Under the pieces are notes generated by a model. That model ran no database searches and was not told the DNA's origin. It was given only the letters and a program-made list of their open reading frames with translations. Positions 40,739-49,888 of a stretch of DNA of 64,000 bases are shown one piece after another. The stretch lies in assembly GCF_001653475.1 (NCBI RefSeq), contig NZ_CP011487.1, positions 744,001-808,000 of the forward strand, written 5' to 3'. Positions within the stretch are counted from its first letter, which is position 1; each line of letters opens with the position of its first letter. The translations under genes were made by a program, and so were the position numbers. Origin of the DNA: Helicobacter pylori (GTDB lineage Bacteria; Campylobacterota; Campylobacteria; Campylobacterales; Helicobacteraceae).

Positions 40739-41545
40739 ATGAAACAAAGTTTGCGTGAAGAAAAATTATTGAAAATTTTAGAAAATGATGTCTTGACGAT
40801 TTTGGATAGTTTTTCTAATTATCTTTTTGAGCTGAGAGAAGAATTGGACTTCATAGAAGAAGAAATGGAAGGCGAAATCACTGAACAAAACCTTACCACT
40901 CTTTATGATTTTTCTAATTTCTTAGAAGACCATGTCAATGTGTTTTATGAGAATGTTTTAAATATAGATGATGTCAAAACAGAACACCTTTATTCAGGTC
41001 TCATAGATAGTCTTAATGCTAATCTCCACTTTGTCAAGTCATTTCTCAGTAATCAGGATTTAGACTTCCGCTTTTTTAAAGAAATAAACGATGGGCAAGA
41101 TCCCCAAAAAACATTATCAAGATTAATCCCTCTTCAAAGCGGGAAAAATGACGCAAGCTCGTTTAAAGCAAATAATTCTTTTGTCTCATTAGTTTATGTT
41201 TATGTTTATTTCATGCTAGAAACTATCATGCAGTCGTATAGGATTCTCAGATTACTAGAAAAACCTATCAATCACAACATAAGCGAGGATATGCAGAGCG
41301 ATATAGAGAATTTTTTTGTTCAAGCGAATTTTTTAGAATACTATGTTCAGAACAAAATATACCCAACCAATCATGCCTATGACTTCACGCATTTGATCAT
41401 GGACTCCATTGTTCCTAATTGGATTCAAATTGATATGAGCGTTGAAGCTAAAAAGAAAGAGCTTTTTGAAAAATATTTTCAAAACATTGATGCAGTAACA
41501 AACAAAATGCTCGATCAAAAAAATCAAAACAAAAACAGCGATTGA
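40739..41545 (+). CDS. cagF: CagF, CagA secretion chaperone
   Basis: CagF binds CagA before secretion and brings it to the membrane. The 268-residue protein is acidic and mostly helical with no signal peptide. It begins one base after the cagE stop with AAAGGAG upstream, so cagE and cagF are coupled. It corresponds to HP0543. Confidence 0.93.
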   Translation: MKQSLREEKLLKILENDVLTILDSFSNYLFELREELDFIEEEMEGEITEQNLTTLYDFSNFLEDHVNVFYENVLNIDDVKTEHLYSGLIDSLNANLHFVKSFLSNQDLDFRFFKEINDGQDPQKTLSRLIPLQSGKNDASSFKANNSFVSLVYVYVYFMLETIMQSYRILRLLEKPINHNISEDMQSDIENFFVQANFLEYYVQNKIYPTNHAYDFTHLIMDSIVPNWIQIDMSVEAKKKELFEKYFQNIDAVTNKMLDQKNQNKNSD

Positions 41546-41560
41546 GTGGTGTTAATGCGC

Positions 41561-41566
41561 TAGAAT
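41561..41566 (+). promoter_or_regulatory. Candidate -10 element for cagG
   Basis: TAGAAT lies 33 bp before cagG, in the cagF-cagG gap, and may start a separate cagG-H-I-L transcript. Confidence 0.4.
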
Positions 41567-41599
41567 AGTGCCAAAAATAAGAATAAAGGAGTCAAAAGT

Positions 41600-42031
41600 A
41601 TGAAAACGAATTTTTATAAAATTAAATTACTCTTTGCTTGGTGTCTTATCATTGGCATGTTTAACGCTTTGCTTAACGCTGACCAAAACACTGGTATAAA
41701 AGATATTAGTCCTGAAGATATGGCGCTAAATAGCGTGGGGCTTGTTTCTAGAGATCAACTAAAAATAGAGATCCCTGAAGAAACCTTAGAGCAAAAAGTG
41801 GCCATACTCAATGACTATAATGATAAGAATGTTAATATCAAGTTTGACGACATAAGTTTAGGGAGTTTTCAACCTAATGATAATCTAGGTATCAATGCGA
41901 TGTGGGGCATTCAAAATCTTCTCATGAGCCAAATGATGGGCAATTACGGACCAAACAATCCTTTCATGTATGGTTATGCACCAACATACTCAGATTCATC
42001 GTTTTTACCACCAAGCTTAGGAGGGTATTAA
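41600..42031 (+). CDS. cagG: CagG, exported protein
   Basis: The 143-residue protein has a signal peptide (LLFAWCLIIGMFNALLNA). Its C-terminus is rich in Gly, Pro, Asn and Tyr (NYGPNNPFMYGYAPTY). The ribosome binding site AAAGGAG precedes ATG 41600. Its molecular role is not established. It corresponds to HP0542 and is followed by cagH after one base. Confidence 0.9.
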   Translation: MKTNFYKIKLLFAWCLIIGMFNALLNADQNTGIKDISPEDMALNSVGLVSRDQLKIEIPEETLEQKVAILNDYNDKNVNIKFDDISLGSFQPNDNLGINAMWGIQNLLMSQMMGNYGPNNPFMYGYAPTYSDSSFLPPSLGGY

Positions 42032-42032
42032 C

Positions 42033-43145
42033 ATGGCAGGCACACAAGCTATATATGAATCATCTTCTGCAGGCTTCTTATCGGAAGTCTCCTCAGTCAT
42101 TTCAAGCACAAGTGGTGTTGCAGGGCCATTTGCAGGAATAGTAGCGGGTGCTATGACAGCAGCGATTATTCCTATTGTTGTGGGATTTACTAATCCGCAA
42201 ATGACCGCTATCATGACCCAATACAATCAAAGCATCGCTGAAGCCGTAAGCATGCCTATGAAAGCCGCTAACCAACAATACAACCAATTGTATCAAGGTT
42301 TTAGCGATCAAAGCATGGCTGTGGGGAACAATATCTTAAATATCAGCAAATTAACAGGGGAATTTAACGCGCAAGGCAACACGCAAGCTGCACAAATTAG
42401 TGCTGTTAATAGTCAGATTGCAAGCATTTTAGCGAGTAACACTACCCCTAAAAATCCCAGTGCTATTGAAGCTTATGCGACGAATCAAATCGCTGTTCCT
42501 AGTGTGCCAACAACGGTTGAAATGATGAGCGGTATCTTAGGCAATATTACAAGTGCAGCTCCAAAATACGCCCTAGCTCTACAAGAGCAACTGCGTTCTC
42601 AAGCAAGCAACAGCTCAATGAATGATACAGCCGATTCCCTTGATAGTTGCACCGCTTTAGGTGCGCTTGCTAGCTCATCAAAAGTGTTTTTTAGTTGCAT
42701 GCAAATTTCTATGACTCCTATGAGTGTCTCTATGCCCACTGTTTATGCCAAATACCAAGCGTTAGCCACTAATGCCCTAACTTCAGGCGTTAATCCTATG
42801 ACCACTCCGGCATGCCCTATTGGAGACAAAGTTCTTGTCGTTTATTGCTATGCTGAAAAAGTAGCAGAAATTTTGAGAGAATACTATATAGAATTTGTGA
42901 AAAACAATACCAATTTGTTACAGAACGCTTCTCAAATGATACTTGGTCAATCAGGATTAGCTACTAGCACCTATGACACTCAAGCGATTTCTAACATAAG
43001 CTCGCTATATAATTACAATATAGTAGCGAATAAATCTTTTTTGAAATCGCATTTGACTTATCTTGATTACATCAAAGACAAACTTAAGGGGCAAAAAGAT
43101 AGCTACTTAACAGAAAGGGTGCAAACTAAAATAATCGTGAAGTGA
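42033..43145 (+). CDS. cagH: CagH, pilus-associated membrane protein
   Basis: The 370-residue protein has an N-terminal membrane segment (GVAGPFAGIVAGAMTAAIIPIVVGF) and a long helical exported part with paired Cys. It ends in TKIIVK, the C-terminal motif shared with CagI and CagL. CagH is needed for pilus formation and CagA delivery. It corresponds to HP0541. Confidence 0.92.
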   Translation: MAGTQAIYESSSAGFLSEVSSVISSTSGVAGPFAGIVAGAMTAAIIPIVVGFTNPQMTAIMTQYNQSIAEAVSMPMKAANQQYNQLYQGFSDQSMAVGNNILNISKLTGEFNAQGNTQAAQISAVNSQIASILASNTTPKNPSAIEAYATNQIAVPSVPTTVEMMSGILGNITSAAPKYALALQEQLRSQASNSSMNDTADSLDSCTALGALASSSKVFFSCMQISMTPMSVSMPTVYAKYQALATNALTSGVNPMTTPACPIGDKVLVVYCYAEKVAEILREYYIEFVKNNTNLLQNASQMILGQSGLATSTYDTQAISNISSLYNYNIVANKSFLKSHLTYLDYIKDKLKGQKDSYLTERVQTKIIVK

Positions 43146-43155
43146 GGAAAGAGAT

Positions 43156-44301
43156 GTGAAATGTTTTTTAAGCATATTTTCTTTCTTAACTTTTTGTGGT
43201 TTGTCTCTGAATGGTGCAGGGGCAGTAATAACGCTTGAACCTGCCTTAAAAGCCATTCAGGCAGATGCACAAGCCAAACAAAAAACCGCTCAAGCCGAAT
43301 TAAAAGCCATAGAGGCTCAATCTAGTGCCAAAGAAAAAGCCATTCAAGCGCAAATAGAGGGACAATTGAGAACTCAGCTTGCAACTATGAGCGCTATGTT
43401 AAAAGGGGCTAATGGCGTTATTAATGGTGTCAATAGCATGACAGGGGGGTTTTTTGCAGGTTCAGACATTTTGCTTGGCGTCATGGAAGGGTATTCAAGC
43501 GCGCTTAGTGCATTGGGGGGGAATGTCAAAATAATCGTGGAAAAACAAAAAATTAATACCCAAACAGAAATCCAAAACATGCAAATCGCTCTCCAAAAAA
43601 ATAACGAAATGATCAAGCTCAAAATGAACCAACAAAACGCTCTCTTAGAAGCGTTAAAAAACAGCTTTGAACCGAGCGTTACCCTAAAAACGCAAATGGA
43701 AATGCTTTCTCAAGCTCTAGGGAGTTCTTCTGACAACGCTGAATACATCGCTTACAATACGACTGGTATCAAGGCGTTTGAAGAAACCTTAGAAGGTTTT
43801 GAAACATGGTTGGAAGCGGCTATGCAAAAAGCGACCCTTATTGACTACAATTCCCTAACAGGTCAGACTTTGTTTCAAAGCACCATCTACGCGCCTGCTC
43901 TTAGTTTTTTTTCAAGCATGGGCACACCATTTGGAATCATTGAAACATTCACTCTAGCACCCACAAAATGCCCCTATCTTGATGGGCTGAAAATTTCAGC
44001 ATGCCTTATGGAACAGGTTATTCAGAATTACAGAAAGATTGTAGCCCTTATTCAAAATAAACTGAATGATGCAGATTTTCAAAATATCGCTTATTTGAAT
44101 GGGATCAATGAAGAAATCAAAACCTTAAAAGGATCAGTAGATTTGAATGCGCTCATAGAAGCTGCTATCTTAAATGCAGAAAATCATTTAAACTATATAG
44201 AGAATCTTGAAAAAAAAGCCGATCTTTGGGAAGAACAACTGAAATTAGAAAGAGAAACGACAGCAAGAAACATTGCTAACTCTAAAGTTATTGTCAAATG
44301 A
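43156..44301 (+). CDS. cagI: CagI, pilus-associated surface protein
   Basis: The 381-residue protein starts at GTG 43156 with a signal peptide (FLSIFSFLTFCGLSLNGAGA). An Ala/Gln-rich helical region and paired Cys follow. It ends in SKVIVK. CagI interacts with CagL and is required for T4SS function. Its stop overlaps the cagL start (ATGA). It corresponds to HP0540. Confidence 0.93.
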   Translation: MKCFLSIFSFLTFCGLSLNGAGAVITLEPALKAIQADAQAKQKTAQAELKAIEAQSSAKEKAIQAQIEGQLRTQLATMSAMLKGANGVINGVNSMTGGFFAGSDILLGVMEGYSSALSALGGNVKIIVEKQKINTQTEIQNMQIALQKNNEMIKLKMNQQNALLEALKNSFEPSVTLKTQMEMLSQALGSSSDNAEYIAYNTTGIKAFEETLEGFETWLEAAMQKATLIDYNSLTGQTLFQSTIYAPALSFFSSMGTPFGIIETFTLAPTKCPYLDGLKISACLMEQVIQNYRKIVALIQNKLNDADFQNIAYLNGINEEIKTLKGSVDLNALIEAAILNAENHLNYIENLEKKADLWEEQLKLERETTARNIANSKVIVK

Positions 44302-45011
44302 AAACACTCGTAAAAAATACCATATCTTCTTTTTTGCTATTGTCTGTTTTGATGGCAGAAGATATAACAAGCGGCTTACAGCAACTTGATAGCACCTACA
44401 AAGAGACCAACCAACAAACGCTCAAAAACTTAGATGAGATTTTTTCAACCACTAGCCCTAGCGCTAATGATGAAATGGGTAAAGAAGACGCTCTAAACAT
44501 CAAAAAAGCGGCTATTGCTTTGAGAGGAGATTTAGCGTTGTTGAAAGCCAATTTTGAAGCGAATGAGTTATTCTTCATCTCAGAAGATGTGATTTTCAAG
44601 ACTTATATGTCTAGCCCTGAACTTTTATTAATCTATATGAAAATCAATCCCTTAGACCAAAAGACTGCTGAGCAGCAATGCGGAATATCCGATAAAGTTT
44701 TAGTTCTTTATTGTGGGGGGAAGCTGAAAATCGAGCAAGAAAAACAAAATATAAGAGAGCGTTTAGAAACTTCTCTAAAGGCGTATCAGAGCAACATTGG
44801 AGGTACAGCTTCCTTAATCACTGCTTCACAGACGCTTGTAGAAAGCCTAAAGAATAAAAATTTCATCAAAGGAATCAGAAAGCTTATGTTAGCTCACAAC
44901 AAGGTCTTTTTAAATTATTTAGAGAAGTTGGACGCATTAGAAAGATCCCTAGAACAAAGCAAGTGGCAATACCTGCAAGAAAGGCAATCAAGTAAGATTA
45001 TTGTTAAATGA
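44298..45011 (+). CDS. cagL: CagL, integrin-binding pilus-tip protein
   Basis: The 237-residue helical protein has a signal peptide (FLLLSVLMA) and the RGD motif at residues 76-78 (ALRGDLALL), which binds host integrins. Residues 58 and 59 are Asp and Glu, positions known to vary among strains. It ends in SKIIVK. It is the last gene of the cagG-L unit. It corresponds to HP0539. Confidence 0.95.
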   Translation: MKTLVKNTISSFLLLSVLMAEDITSGLQQLDSTYKETNQQTLKNLDEIFSTTSPSANDEMGKEDALNIKKAAIALRGDLALLKANFEANELFFISEDVIFKTYMSSPELLLIYMKINPLDQKTAEQQCGISDKVLVLYCGGKLKIEQEKQNIRERLETSLKAYQSNIGGTASLITASQTLVESLKNKNFIKGIRKLMLAHNKVFLNYLEKLDALERSLEQSKWQYLQERQSSKIIVK

Positions 45012-45080
45012 TTTTTCTGAGACGATAAGCTATGATTTCTAAGGGATTTTTTCCTCTAGTTGTTTTTTGAGCTAATAATT

Positions 45081-46001
45081 TTATTTTTTTCCATGAGCGA
45101 TGCTTTGTTCTATTTGATCAATGACGCTATTGGGCAGTTCAGATTTAGAGCGATTGTTTGAGAATGTTGTATCTTTTGCTTCATTTTCTTTTGTATCAGT
45201 AGCTCCAAACTCACTTGCATTTGTAGTATCTTGGTAGTTATTTTCTTGCTCCATTTCTTTTTTTCTCTTCTCACAAATAGCGCACGAAGCTATAAGAAAG
45301 GTTCTGTTGTTGCTGTTATTAAAAGCGAATTTTAAACCACTCAAGCGTTGTCTGGAAAACTTGTTATTTTCTGTCTCTATTTCTTGAATTTTTTCTAATA
45401 AGGGGGTAAGAATTTTTGGATCCTTGATGCCTTTAATCAAACACTTTCTTAACCCATCGTAATCATTGCTTGAAATGATACACCCATTGATAATGATTTC
45501 AATTTCAGGTGTTCTCCACCCATCAGGCACAAGCGGAGTAGCAGGTTTCACAAAAGATTCATTCACCTTATTGATCATCTCATCAAAGTTATCATCTTTA
45601 TTAGATTTGGTTTCAGTGGAAGAATTGCTGCTAGGGTTGTCACTCAAAGGGTTAGCGTTAATTTCGTTTAATTCTTGTAATCCTTTGTGCTTAGCCACTT
45701 TTTTTTGAATAGAAGAGTTGTTCTTTTTTTCAAACGCTTCAATATTCTTTTGAATTTGCTCTGCTCTCGCCCTATCATTTCGTATTTTTTCTATCAAAGC
45801 GTTAGTGGCGAGTTTTTTTTCCTCTTCTTTAACTTCTTTGTCGTCATGTCTTTGATAGAGTGTTTTGATTTTTTTAAAGCCTAAAGCCACTAATTCTTTG
45901 TATTCACGCGGTAATAATGCTGTATTGATAGCGTTTAAGCCCCCATAAACCACTAAAGAATAAAGAGCGACAGAACCTAGTTTTTTGAAGATACTTTTCA
46001 A
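45081..46001 (-). CDS. cagN: CagN, periplasmic/membrane protein
   Basis: The 306-residue protein has a weak N-terminal membrane segment (VALYSLVVYGGLNAINTALL), a Lys/Glu-rich coiled coil (about residues 50-105) and a Ser/Asn-rich stretch. Its start lies 14 bp after the cagM stop, so cagM-cagN is an operon. CagN interacts with Cag core proteins and is only partly needed for secretion. It corresponds to HP0538. Confidence 0.92.
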   Translation of the reverse strand: MKSIFKKLGSVALYSLVVYGGLNAINTALLPREYKELVALGFKKIKTLYQRHDDKEVKEEEKKLATNALIEKIRNDRARAEQIQKNIEAFEKKNNSSIQKKVAKHKGLQELNEINANPLSDNPSSNSSTETKSNKDDNFDEMINKVNESFVKPATPLVPDGWRTPEIEIIINGCIISSNDYDGLRKCLIKGIKDPKILTPLLEKIQEIETENNKFSRQRLSGLKFAFNNSNNRTFLIASCAICEKRKKEMEQENNYQDTTNASEFGATDTKENEAKDTTFSNNRSKSELPNSVIDQIEQSIAHGKK

Positions 46002-46015
46002 GAGCGTCTCCTTTC

Positions 46016-47146
46016 CTATTCAAAGGGATTATTCTTGGCAACATTGTTTCGGTATGCAGAAAGCACTGTTTTGAAGAAATTAAATATCTTGTAGTGTTCT
46101 TTTTGTATGGTTGTTTTGTCGCTCATCATAGGATCGCTATCTACGAAAATATTGTATTCATTAGTCTTTTTTAATATAGATTTTTTGGATTGGGTATCAA
46201 AATTGAAGCTGTCTAAAACCAACAAACACAATTTTTGTTTTTGAGCGAAACTCAACTTTTGATTGGTAAAGTTTTTAGTCAGAGTATTCAATTCCACATC
46301 ATCTTTGACATTTTTCAACAAGTTAGAAAAAGCCTCATAGCCCCTTAAGTATTTCTCATTGATCTTATCAATCGCCATGCTAAACGCCAAGCGTTCCGAG
46401 TTAAAAATAAGCGTGTTAGTAGCTTTTTGAGCAATATCTTTTGCTCTGGAGTCAAACTTGTTTCTTTCAAGCTGTAAGTAATAATCTATATTATCCAATT
46501 CTTTTCGGCTCAATAAATTAGAAATGTTATTGGAATATTCTTCAATCGCTTGCTTGTAAGATAAAGCTAATCGGCTCGCTTTTTTGTTTTGTTCTTCATC
46601 TAAAGAAAACACACCCATTTGAAGCAAAGCCTGAGCCTTATCTTTAGTGGTAGCGGTAGTTTTTTTAAAAATACTGCTCGTTTTCACTTGGGGGTAGTAA
46701 TAACTCAAACGCTCCTTATCTTCTTGCGTGAATGTTTCTTGGTTTAAAACATAGGCATAAGGGTTAGGAAGAAGTTTCTTATAGAGAGGGTTATCTTTTA
46801 AGGCTTGTTCTAGATCACCATAAGCCTTTGACTTAGCAGTAAGGATTTTACCTCTTGTCTCTTTCTCTAGAGCCTCTTTTTCTTTTTTGTATTTGTTTTC
46901 TAAGTCTGAAAGAACTTTAGCTCTATGATCCATAAGCTCTTTGATTTTTTGTTTTCTAAAAACCAAGTCTTCTAAGAAATCATGCGTATTGTTTAAGAGC
47001 TTCTTTTTAGCCTTAAGAGCGTCTTCTTTTGCAGCCACTTCTTCTTGTTCTTTTTTTATCTCATTGAAAAATGAACCAAACTGCTCCACATTAGCCGACA
47101 AAACTCCAAACGCAACCAATGAGCTAAAAACGATTTTTGCAAGCAT
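46016..47146 (-). CDS. cagM: CagM, T4SS outer-membrane core component
   Basis: The 376-residue protein has a signal peptide (FSSLVAFGVLSA) followed by long charged coiled coils (residues 25-110). CagM joins CagX, CagY, CagT and Cag3 in the outer-membrane core complex. It is the first gene of the minus-strand cagM-N unit, divergent from cagP. It corresponds to HP0537. Confidence 0.95.
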   Translation of the reverse strand: MLAKIVFSSLVAFGVLSANVEQFGSFFNEIKKEQEEVAAKEDALKAKKKLLNNTHDFLEDLVFRKQKIKELMDHRAKVLSDLENKYKKEKEALEKETRGKILTAKSKAYGDLEQALKDNPLYKKLLPNPYAYVLNQETFTQEDKERLSYYYPQVKTSSIFKKTTATTKDKAQALLQMGVFSLDEEQNKKASRLALSYKQAIEEYSNNISNLLSRKELDNIDYYLQLERNKFDSRAKDIAQKATNTLIFNSERLAFSMAIDKINEKYLRGYEAFSNLLKNVKDDVELNTLTKNFTNQKLSFAQKQKLCLLVLDSFNFDTQSKKSILKKTNEYNIFVDSDPMMSDKTTIQKEHYKIFNFFKTVLSAYRNNVAKNNPFE

Positions 47147-47331
47147 CTTATAGTTTTTGTAACCTTAAAATTTCAAAAAAATACCAACACATTTTACCAC
47201 AATTTTTGCAAAACTATGGATCAAAATTTTTCCATATCCAAAAGGTAAGTAAAATAGGTCTTATAGTGTTATGTTTTTCTTGCTTGTATGCGGCTTGTTG
47301 GTATTTTTTAAGTTTATCTTAAGATTATTTT

Positions 47332-47560
47332 TATACAATGGATTTGCGTTTTTTAGATGGAAAACTCCTTTGTTCTTTAACAGATGTTTTCTGTTCTTTG
47401 TTCGGCATAAACAAACAAATCGTTGGTTCGCCACCTTGAACTATTTCTTTAAAAACCAAAATGAAACAACCGATTAGCAAATTAAAACAAAACTTCTTAC
47501 AATTCAAACATTCTTTCAACAAACATTTAGATAAATACAGCCTTTATTATAGGCTGTTCA
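47332..47560 (+). ncRNA. Possible CncR1 small RNA region upstream of and into cagP
   Basis: I recall a cagPAI small RNA, CncR1 (about 213 nt), produced from the cagP promoter. Here TATACAAT (47332-47339) could be its -10 box, and a transcript from about 47346 would cover the cagP leader. The exact ends cannot be seen from sequence. The rest of the cagM-cagP gap (47147-47331) is AT-rich with no gene. Confidence 0.3.
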
Positions 47561-47805
47561 ATATCAGCTCTATCGTTATAGGTTTTTTAATAGCGCTTTT
47601 TTCTTATGGGGCAGGGGTGATTTTAGTTTATCCAATATTATTCTTATTTGCTCTCATAATAAAACCTAGCTTTTTTTATTACACCACTTATCTTTTGCTA
47701 CTCGTTTCTCTCAGCGTAATAAGCAAATACTATCTCTTAAGCCACGCAAATTTCACAATGAAGCTGATCATGCTTATGGCTCAATGGCAAAATTGGTTCT
47801 TGTAA
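47461..47805 (+). CDS. cagP: CagP, small membrane protein
   Basis: The 114-residue protein has a basic N-terminus and two or three membrane segments (SIVIGFLIALFSYGAGVILV, PILFLFALIIKPSFFYYTTY, LLLLVSLSVISKYYL). No clear Shine-Dalgarno is seen. It corresponds to HP0536. It is reported to be dispensable for CagA delivery, and its task is unknown. Confidence 0.75.
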   Translation: MKQPISKLKQNFLQFKHSFNKHLDKYSLYYRLFNISSIVIGFLIALFSYGAGVILVYPILFLFALIIKPSFFYYTTYLLLLVSLSVISKYYLLSHANFTMKLIMLMAQWQNWFL

Positions 47806-48061
47806 GTATCTCAAGCTCTAATGATAACTTTATCCCACCAGCGAAAAACTCCGTCCTTTAATACACCATATGTAAGCGCCTAGCCCATTAGTCTATTTTA
47901 GTATCGTTCTATCTAATCCATTTAATTTTTAGCGCATTCTGCTAAACATTGGAGTGTCCCCACAACTCCTAACAATAGACCAATTTAAACTAAAAAGGGT
48001 TAAGGTTGTTTAAGTAAAATTAAAGTCATAAAAAGAGTATGCGTTTTTAGCGTGTTTTTAG

Positions 48062-48277
48062 GTGGAAAATCATTGGTTTTTCAAGATTTTTGCAGTGAAA
48101 AGACAGATTTTAGTGGGTATTGCGGTGGTTTGGTTATTGGTATTGCAATTGTTTTTATCTGATGGATACAAGTGTTTCTCTTTCAATTCTTTGTCTTGTT
48201 GCTCTAAAGTCTCTTTTGAAGCGAGTAGAAAATTAAGGGCGGTAAAAACCTTGTCAATCAAACAAATCTCTCCGTGA
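48062..48277 (+). CDS. Doubtful 71-codon membrane ORF
   Basis: It starts at GTG 48062 and encodes one hydrophobic helix (ILVGIAVVWLLVLQLFL) and a Cys-rich middle (FNSLSCCSKVSF). There is no strong ribosome binding site and no family. It may be a chance ORF or a degraded cag gene. The preceding 47806-48061 is AT-rich and I see nothing else in it. Confidence 0.25.
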   Translation: MENHWFFKIFAVKRQILVGIAVVWLLVLQLFLSDGYKCFSFNSLSCCSKVSFEASRKLRAVKTLSIKQISP

Positions 48278-48317
48278 AAGATGAAAAAAATTTCATATTC
48301 AGATGGTTAATGCACCA

Positions 48318-48623
48318 CTAAAGTTTTACTTGGGGGACACTCATTTGATTAGCGGTTTTGTCTGATTTGCTACTGCTAAAACCATTGCCAATCAAAGCAG
48401 ATCCCATGTTTTTCATACTACCGAATCCATTCTGTAGCACTTCCGTCATAAAATTCTTGATATTACCCATGGGTAAGTTGAATTTCTTCTCTAATATTTC
48501 ATTAAGTCCCATCATTAACATTAGAAAGAACAAAAAATTTAATATCATAGAAAACAAATCGCTAGATAAACCTGTAAAAAGATTTGTCCCACCACCCAAC
48601 AAAGAAGCTAAAATTTTTCCCAT
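48318..48623 (-). CDS. Small Gly/Met-rich membrane protein, possibly CagQ
   Basis: The 101-residue protein (MGKILASLLGGGTNLFTGLS at the start) has one long hydrophobic helix (SMILNFLFFLMLMMGL) and a Gly/Met/Ser-rich C-terminal half. AAAGGA lies five to six bases before ATG 48623, a good ribosome binding site. It sits where cagQ is expected between cagP and cagS, but I am not sure of its orientation or sequence in reference strains. Confidence 0.45.
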   Translation of the reverse strand: MGKILASLLGGGTNLFTGLSSDLFSMILNFLFFLMLMMGLNEILEKKFNLPMGNIKNFMTEVLQNGFGSMKNMGSALIGNGFSSSKSDKTANQMSVPQVKL

Positions 48624-48629
48624 AACCAA

Positions 48630-49087
48630 TCCTTTTATTTTTGGTTGCTAATCCATTGGTAAAATTATTCACGAAATCAAGCACTAAATAACCACCAACC
48701 ACAAACAAATCAAATATTTTTGCCACCAAACATTCATATTCTTTTTGTTTTTATCTCCTATTATAGCAAATTTTTCTTAGTATTAATTGGAAAACCACCA
48801 CCATACCAAAAACAAAATTGCCAACACACTGAATGCAGAATTATTTTTAAAGAACGCTCCTTTAAATTTGAAATCATGGAGTTTGAGATTAAGATTGCTG
48901 TAGGTTTTGAAAAACAGATATAAGAGTGATTGAAACAATATTTTATGATTAAAAATAGTTTCTTACTCTTTGAATTATGACCGCTCTGAAATTTTCACAC
49001 CACAGATATTGTATAATTTTAATACAAACCTTTACGATCTGAATAATCTAAAGAGAAACAAAATCCATTGAAGGGATCAAGAGCGAT
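48630..49087. other. Gene-free stretch before cagS
   Basis: This 458-bp AT-rich stretch holds the cagS promoter (TATAAT at 49014-49019). A 67-codon ORF at 48720 has no start-site or family support. Confidence 0.5.
49014..49019 (+). promoter_or_regulatory. -10 element for cagS
   Basis: TATAAT lies 68 bp before the cagS ATG. Confidence 0.5.
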
Positions 49088-49687
49088 ATGAGTAATAACA
49101 TGCGAAAACTCTTCTCAATGATTGCTGACTCAAAAGATAAGAAAGAAAAACTTATTGAGAGTTTGCAGGAGAACGAACTTTTAAACACTGATGAAAAAAA
49201 GAAAATCATAGATCAAATAAAAACTATGCATGATTTTTTCAAACAGATGCATACAAACAAGGGAGCGTTAGATAAGGTTCTAAGAAATTACATGAAAGAT
49301 TATCGCGCTGTTATCAAAAGCATTGGTGTTGATAAGTTTAAAAAGGTTTATCGATTGCTTGAGAGTGAGACTATGGAGCTGTTGCATGCGATTGCAGAGA
49401 ATCCTAATTTCTTATTCTCTAAATTTGATCGATCAATTCTTGGAATATTTCTGCCTTTCTTCAGTAAGCCCATCATGTTTAAGATGAGTATTAGAGAAAT
49501 GGACTCGCAAATAGAATTGTATAACACTAAGCTCCCGCTATTGAAATTGTTTGTGATGACAGATGAAGAAGTGAATTTCTATGCTAATCTAAAAACCATT
49601 GAACAATATAACGACTATGTTAGGGATTTGCTGATGAAATTTGATCTTGAAAAATACATGAAAGAAAAAGGAGTGCCAAATGCTTGA
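49088..49687 (+). CDS. cagS: CagS
   Basis: The 199-residue protein is helical and charged with no signal peptide, so it is probably cytoplasmic. It matches CagS by position and character; a structure is known for it but no function is established. It begins at ATG 49088. It converges on cagT. It corresponds to HP0534. Confidence 0.9.
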   Translation: MSNNMRKLFSMIADSKDKKEKLIESLQENELLNTDEKKKIIDQIKTMHDFFKQMHTNKGALDKVLRNYMKDYRAVIKSIGVDKFKKVYRLLESETMELLHAIAENPNFLFSKFDRSILGIFLPFFSKPIMFKMSIREMDSQIELYNTKLPLLKLFVMTDEEVNFYANLKTIEQYNDYVRDLLMKFDLEKYMKEKGVPNA

Positions 49688-49769
49688 TGTGGAAAACGAA
49701 CAAAAAATCTCGGTGCAACTAACAAAATTCAGTTTGAAAAATATTTGTCTTGGGCAGAGACAGGATTAA
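49680..49769 (+). CDS. 29-codon ORF overlapping the cagS end
   Basis: ATG 49680 lies within the last codons of cagS and the frame ends at 49769 (MLDVENEQKISVQLTKFSLK at its start). It may be the remnant of the small HP0533 locus. There is no other support. Confidence 0.25.
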   Translation: MLDVENEQKISVQLTKFSLKNICLGQRQD

Positions 49770-49798
49770 AAAATGATAGGTGCTTTAAAAAGATTACC

Positions 49799-49840
49799 CA
49801 CTTGATCGCTTTATTGATCAAGTAAGGCTAGCGCCTGTTG
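49799..49840. terminator. Hairpins between convergent cagS and cagT
   Basis: ACTTGATC and GATCAAGT pair perfectly (49800-49823) around an 8-base loop. A second short hairpin GCGCC/GGCGT follows. They lie in the convergent gap and may end transcription from both sides. Confidence 0.45.
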
Positions 49841-49888
49841 GCGTTGCTCTCTACCCTTAGAAAAATCCACTCTCTCCCTTTCTTCCAA

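Noticed and set aside
48720..48923. 67-codon ORF before cagS
   Set aside because: No ribosome binding site, no recognisable domain and composition like the surrounding intergenic DNA.
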